64,000 bases of DNA from Cenococcum geophilum 1.58 (Eukaryota; Ascomycota; Dothideomycetes; Gloniales; Gloniaceae). The DNA lies in contig KV748181.1 of the NCBI GenBank assembly GCA_001692895.1, positions 124,001-188,000 on the forward strand. Direction: 5' to 3'. Below are positions 62,571-64,000 of this stretch, piece after piece. The first letter of the stretch is position 1; the number at the start of each line of letters is the position of its first letter. Under the pieces are notes generated by a model. It ran no database searches. It was not told the DNA's origin and saw only the letters and a list, made by a program, of their open reading frames with translations. The position numbers and the translations under genes were made by a program.

Positions 62571-62961
62571 GCGATGTTTGAGATTTGTAATTATATATCT
62601 TCCGCCTTTTACCGCTCGCCAGTGGGCATGTGAAACATTCTTCATTTAACGTGTTTCACCACTCATTTGGACCACCCAGTCATCCGCACGCCCCACCATT
62701 ACCAAGACCCGGCTTTATACATTAATCCACCACAACGTTATAAATTCAATTAAAAATTTATCGAGCTATTCCCTTAAACCCTAAAATATCGACGAATTAT
62801 ATTACCTTGTATATAATAGTTACTACACGTTAGTAGTACTCGTTATATGAGTAGCAGATGCAGGACACTGCAATTGCTAAGAAGAAGCTATGGTGACTCT
62901 AGACAAGTTTGCTGGTCCGGCCTAGAAGGCAATTCTGGTCACGCTTCCCGGACAGCTGTTC
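62571..62961. other. 3' flank of tyrosinase, AT-rich spacer
   Basis: Contains an AT-rich patch (about 62740-62840). No gene seen. Confidence 0.4.
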
Positions 62962-64000
62962 GTGTTCCCCATTGACCACAATCGTCGGGGACCGAACTTT
63001 GGTTCGCAACCTCTAAACCATGCTCGCCCTCCGAGTGACGTAGCAGACATATCAGCTGCTGGGCGTACAGGGTACACAAATTTGGGCATCGAAATTGATG
63101 AAGAGGGTGGTCGTTCTGAGCATACGCCTGCGGAACATCTCCAAGGGTATGTTTGAATTTCATTTGTGAATGATGTACAATAGCAGTATGAGATTATCGT
63201 CTTTTCTATTTTCTCGCCGGGTGATATTCCTAAATTTTAGAACCAAATTTCTGACCATGGTTTAAAAAACGATCAATTCTAGCTATTTATGATGCCGCAT
63301 ATGTCTCAATGGTTTCTCGCCTCTGTGCTTATGAACAAAAATACACGGTGCGTAATTATTCTTATGTGCTAATTACGGCAATCCTCAATATGCTTAAAGA
63401 AATTTTGGGTACTCGCCTATATAATTAAGACACGACATATTAAGGCTAGTTGTTTGAGCTAAGACCTAAGTAAGTTGAAGCTGGTGGTTTTGAAGGTATT
63501 AGGCGTGCGACTGTCCCCGTGCGAGTGGGTAGACTGAGAGACAAAGCCCCTACGACCCTATAACCAAATGCTGCGTGGTTTCTCATGAACATCTGACTCT
63601 TTATTATTGGCTAGATTGGTGCACGAACTGAAAATCTGACTAAGCTCTAAGCCAATTATCGTCATATTTAAGGATTTTGAGTAGGTAATATGGCTCTAAG
63701 TCATCTCCTCGAATATATATGCTCGTATGTTTTCCCAGGACCTTTTATGCATTAGAGCAACACCCCCGCAGCAATCCTCAACAGACAGCAAGAACTTATC
63801 GGAAAAGAAGGCTATCATATTAATCAAGGAGCCGCATACCGGAATATCCAATCTCGTGGGTTATCGGAAGGATCCGTCTTATATCATGTCGTTCCCAGAA
63901 CCAACTCGACCCAATTTCAAATTGAAAATTCGCTCGAACTTCAAGGAAGACTTTGATGCCGCAGCTTCAGTCGCAGACTTTGTTGATGCAGCCGATACTA
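62962..64000 (+). CDS. Possible gene, partial at window edge, unknown function
   Basis: An open exon from MFPIDHNRRGPNFG ends at a consensus donor (GTATGT at 63147). A second open exon starts after ATTAG at 63756 with matching phase (giving LQ-G-ATPPQQSS) and stays open to the window end (including EKKAIILIKEPHTGISNLVG and YIMSFPEPTRPNFKL). The implied intron of about 609 nt is far longer than the others here and AT-rich, so it may hold an insertion, or the two pieces may belong to different genes. The first frame also continues upstream to a stop near 62925 with protein-like text (LPGQLFVFPIDH), so the true start is unsure. No family is recognised. Confidence 0.35.

Overview
The window looks like a filamentous ascomycete (Pezizomycotina) contig. 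The genes have short GT-AG introns of about 48-71 nt and fungal-type products. The large AT-rich block in the middle carries the dense TA/TAA/TAG texture left by repeat-induced point mutation (RIP, C-to-T at CpA). No species is assigned.

Left gene block (1-15.4 kb): a complete P-type plasma-membrane H+-ATPase (minus strand, six exons); a decayed host gene (5.4-6.3 kb); a 131-bp hAT-like MITE with a perfect 8-bp target duplication; a possible small membrane-protein ORF; a two-exon F-box-like gene; and a secreted, probably GPI-anchored, peptidase S41-family protein (12.8-15.1 kb).

Middle (15.4-57.1 kb): one nested transposon pile that can be resolved junction by junction. The outer shell is a short pogo/Fot-like TIR element (TA duplication). 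It was opened by a 5'-truncated LINE (15-bp duplication). The LINE was then hit by three insertions: a tandem non-autonomous LTR array with three LTRs and two internals (duplication gcgcc); chromovirus B (duplication ccctt); and a relative of it in opposite orientation, chromovirus C (duplication attat). The third LTR of the array was hit by a 15.3-kb TIR DNA transposon (8-bp duplication) carrying a RecQ-type helicase and, on the other strand, a DUF6589-family protein. That transposon was hit by another chromovirus, A (duplication atagg). Chromovirus C was hit by a 2.8-kb non-coding TIR element packed with minisatellites. All coding content in the pile is decayed.

Right block (57.1-64 kb): AT-rich sequence with remnants, two TA-flanked MITEs, a complete short secreted tyrosinase (61.2-62.6 kb), and a possible gene running off the right edge.

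The host genes do not form an evident pathway or cluster. The item most likely to be undescribed is the DUF6589 + RecQ helicase transposon. It has matching TIRs, an 8-bp duplication and a fold-back structure at each end, and it suggests that DUF6589 is a transposase-like protein and the helicase a transposition accessory.
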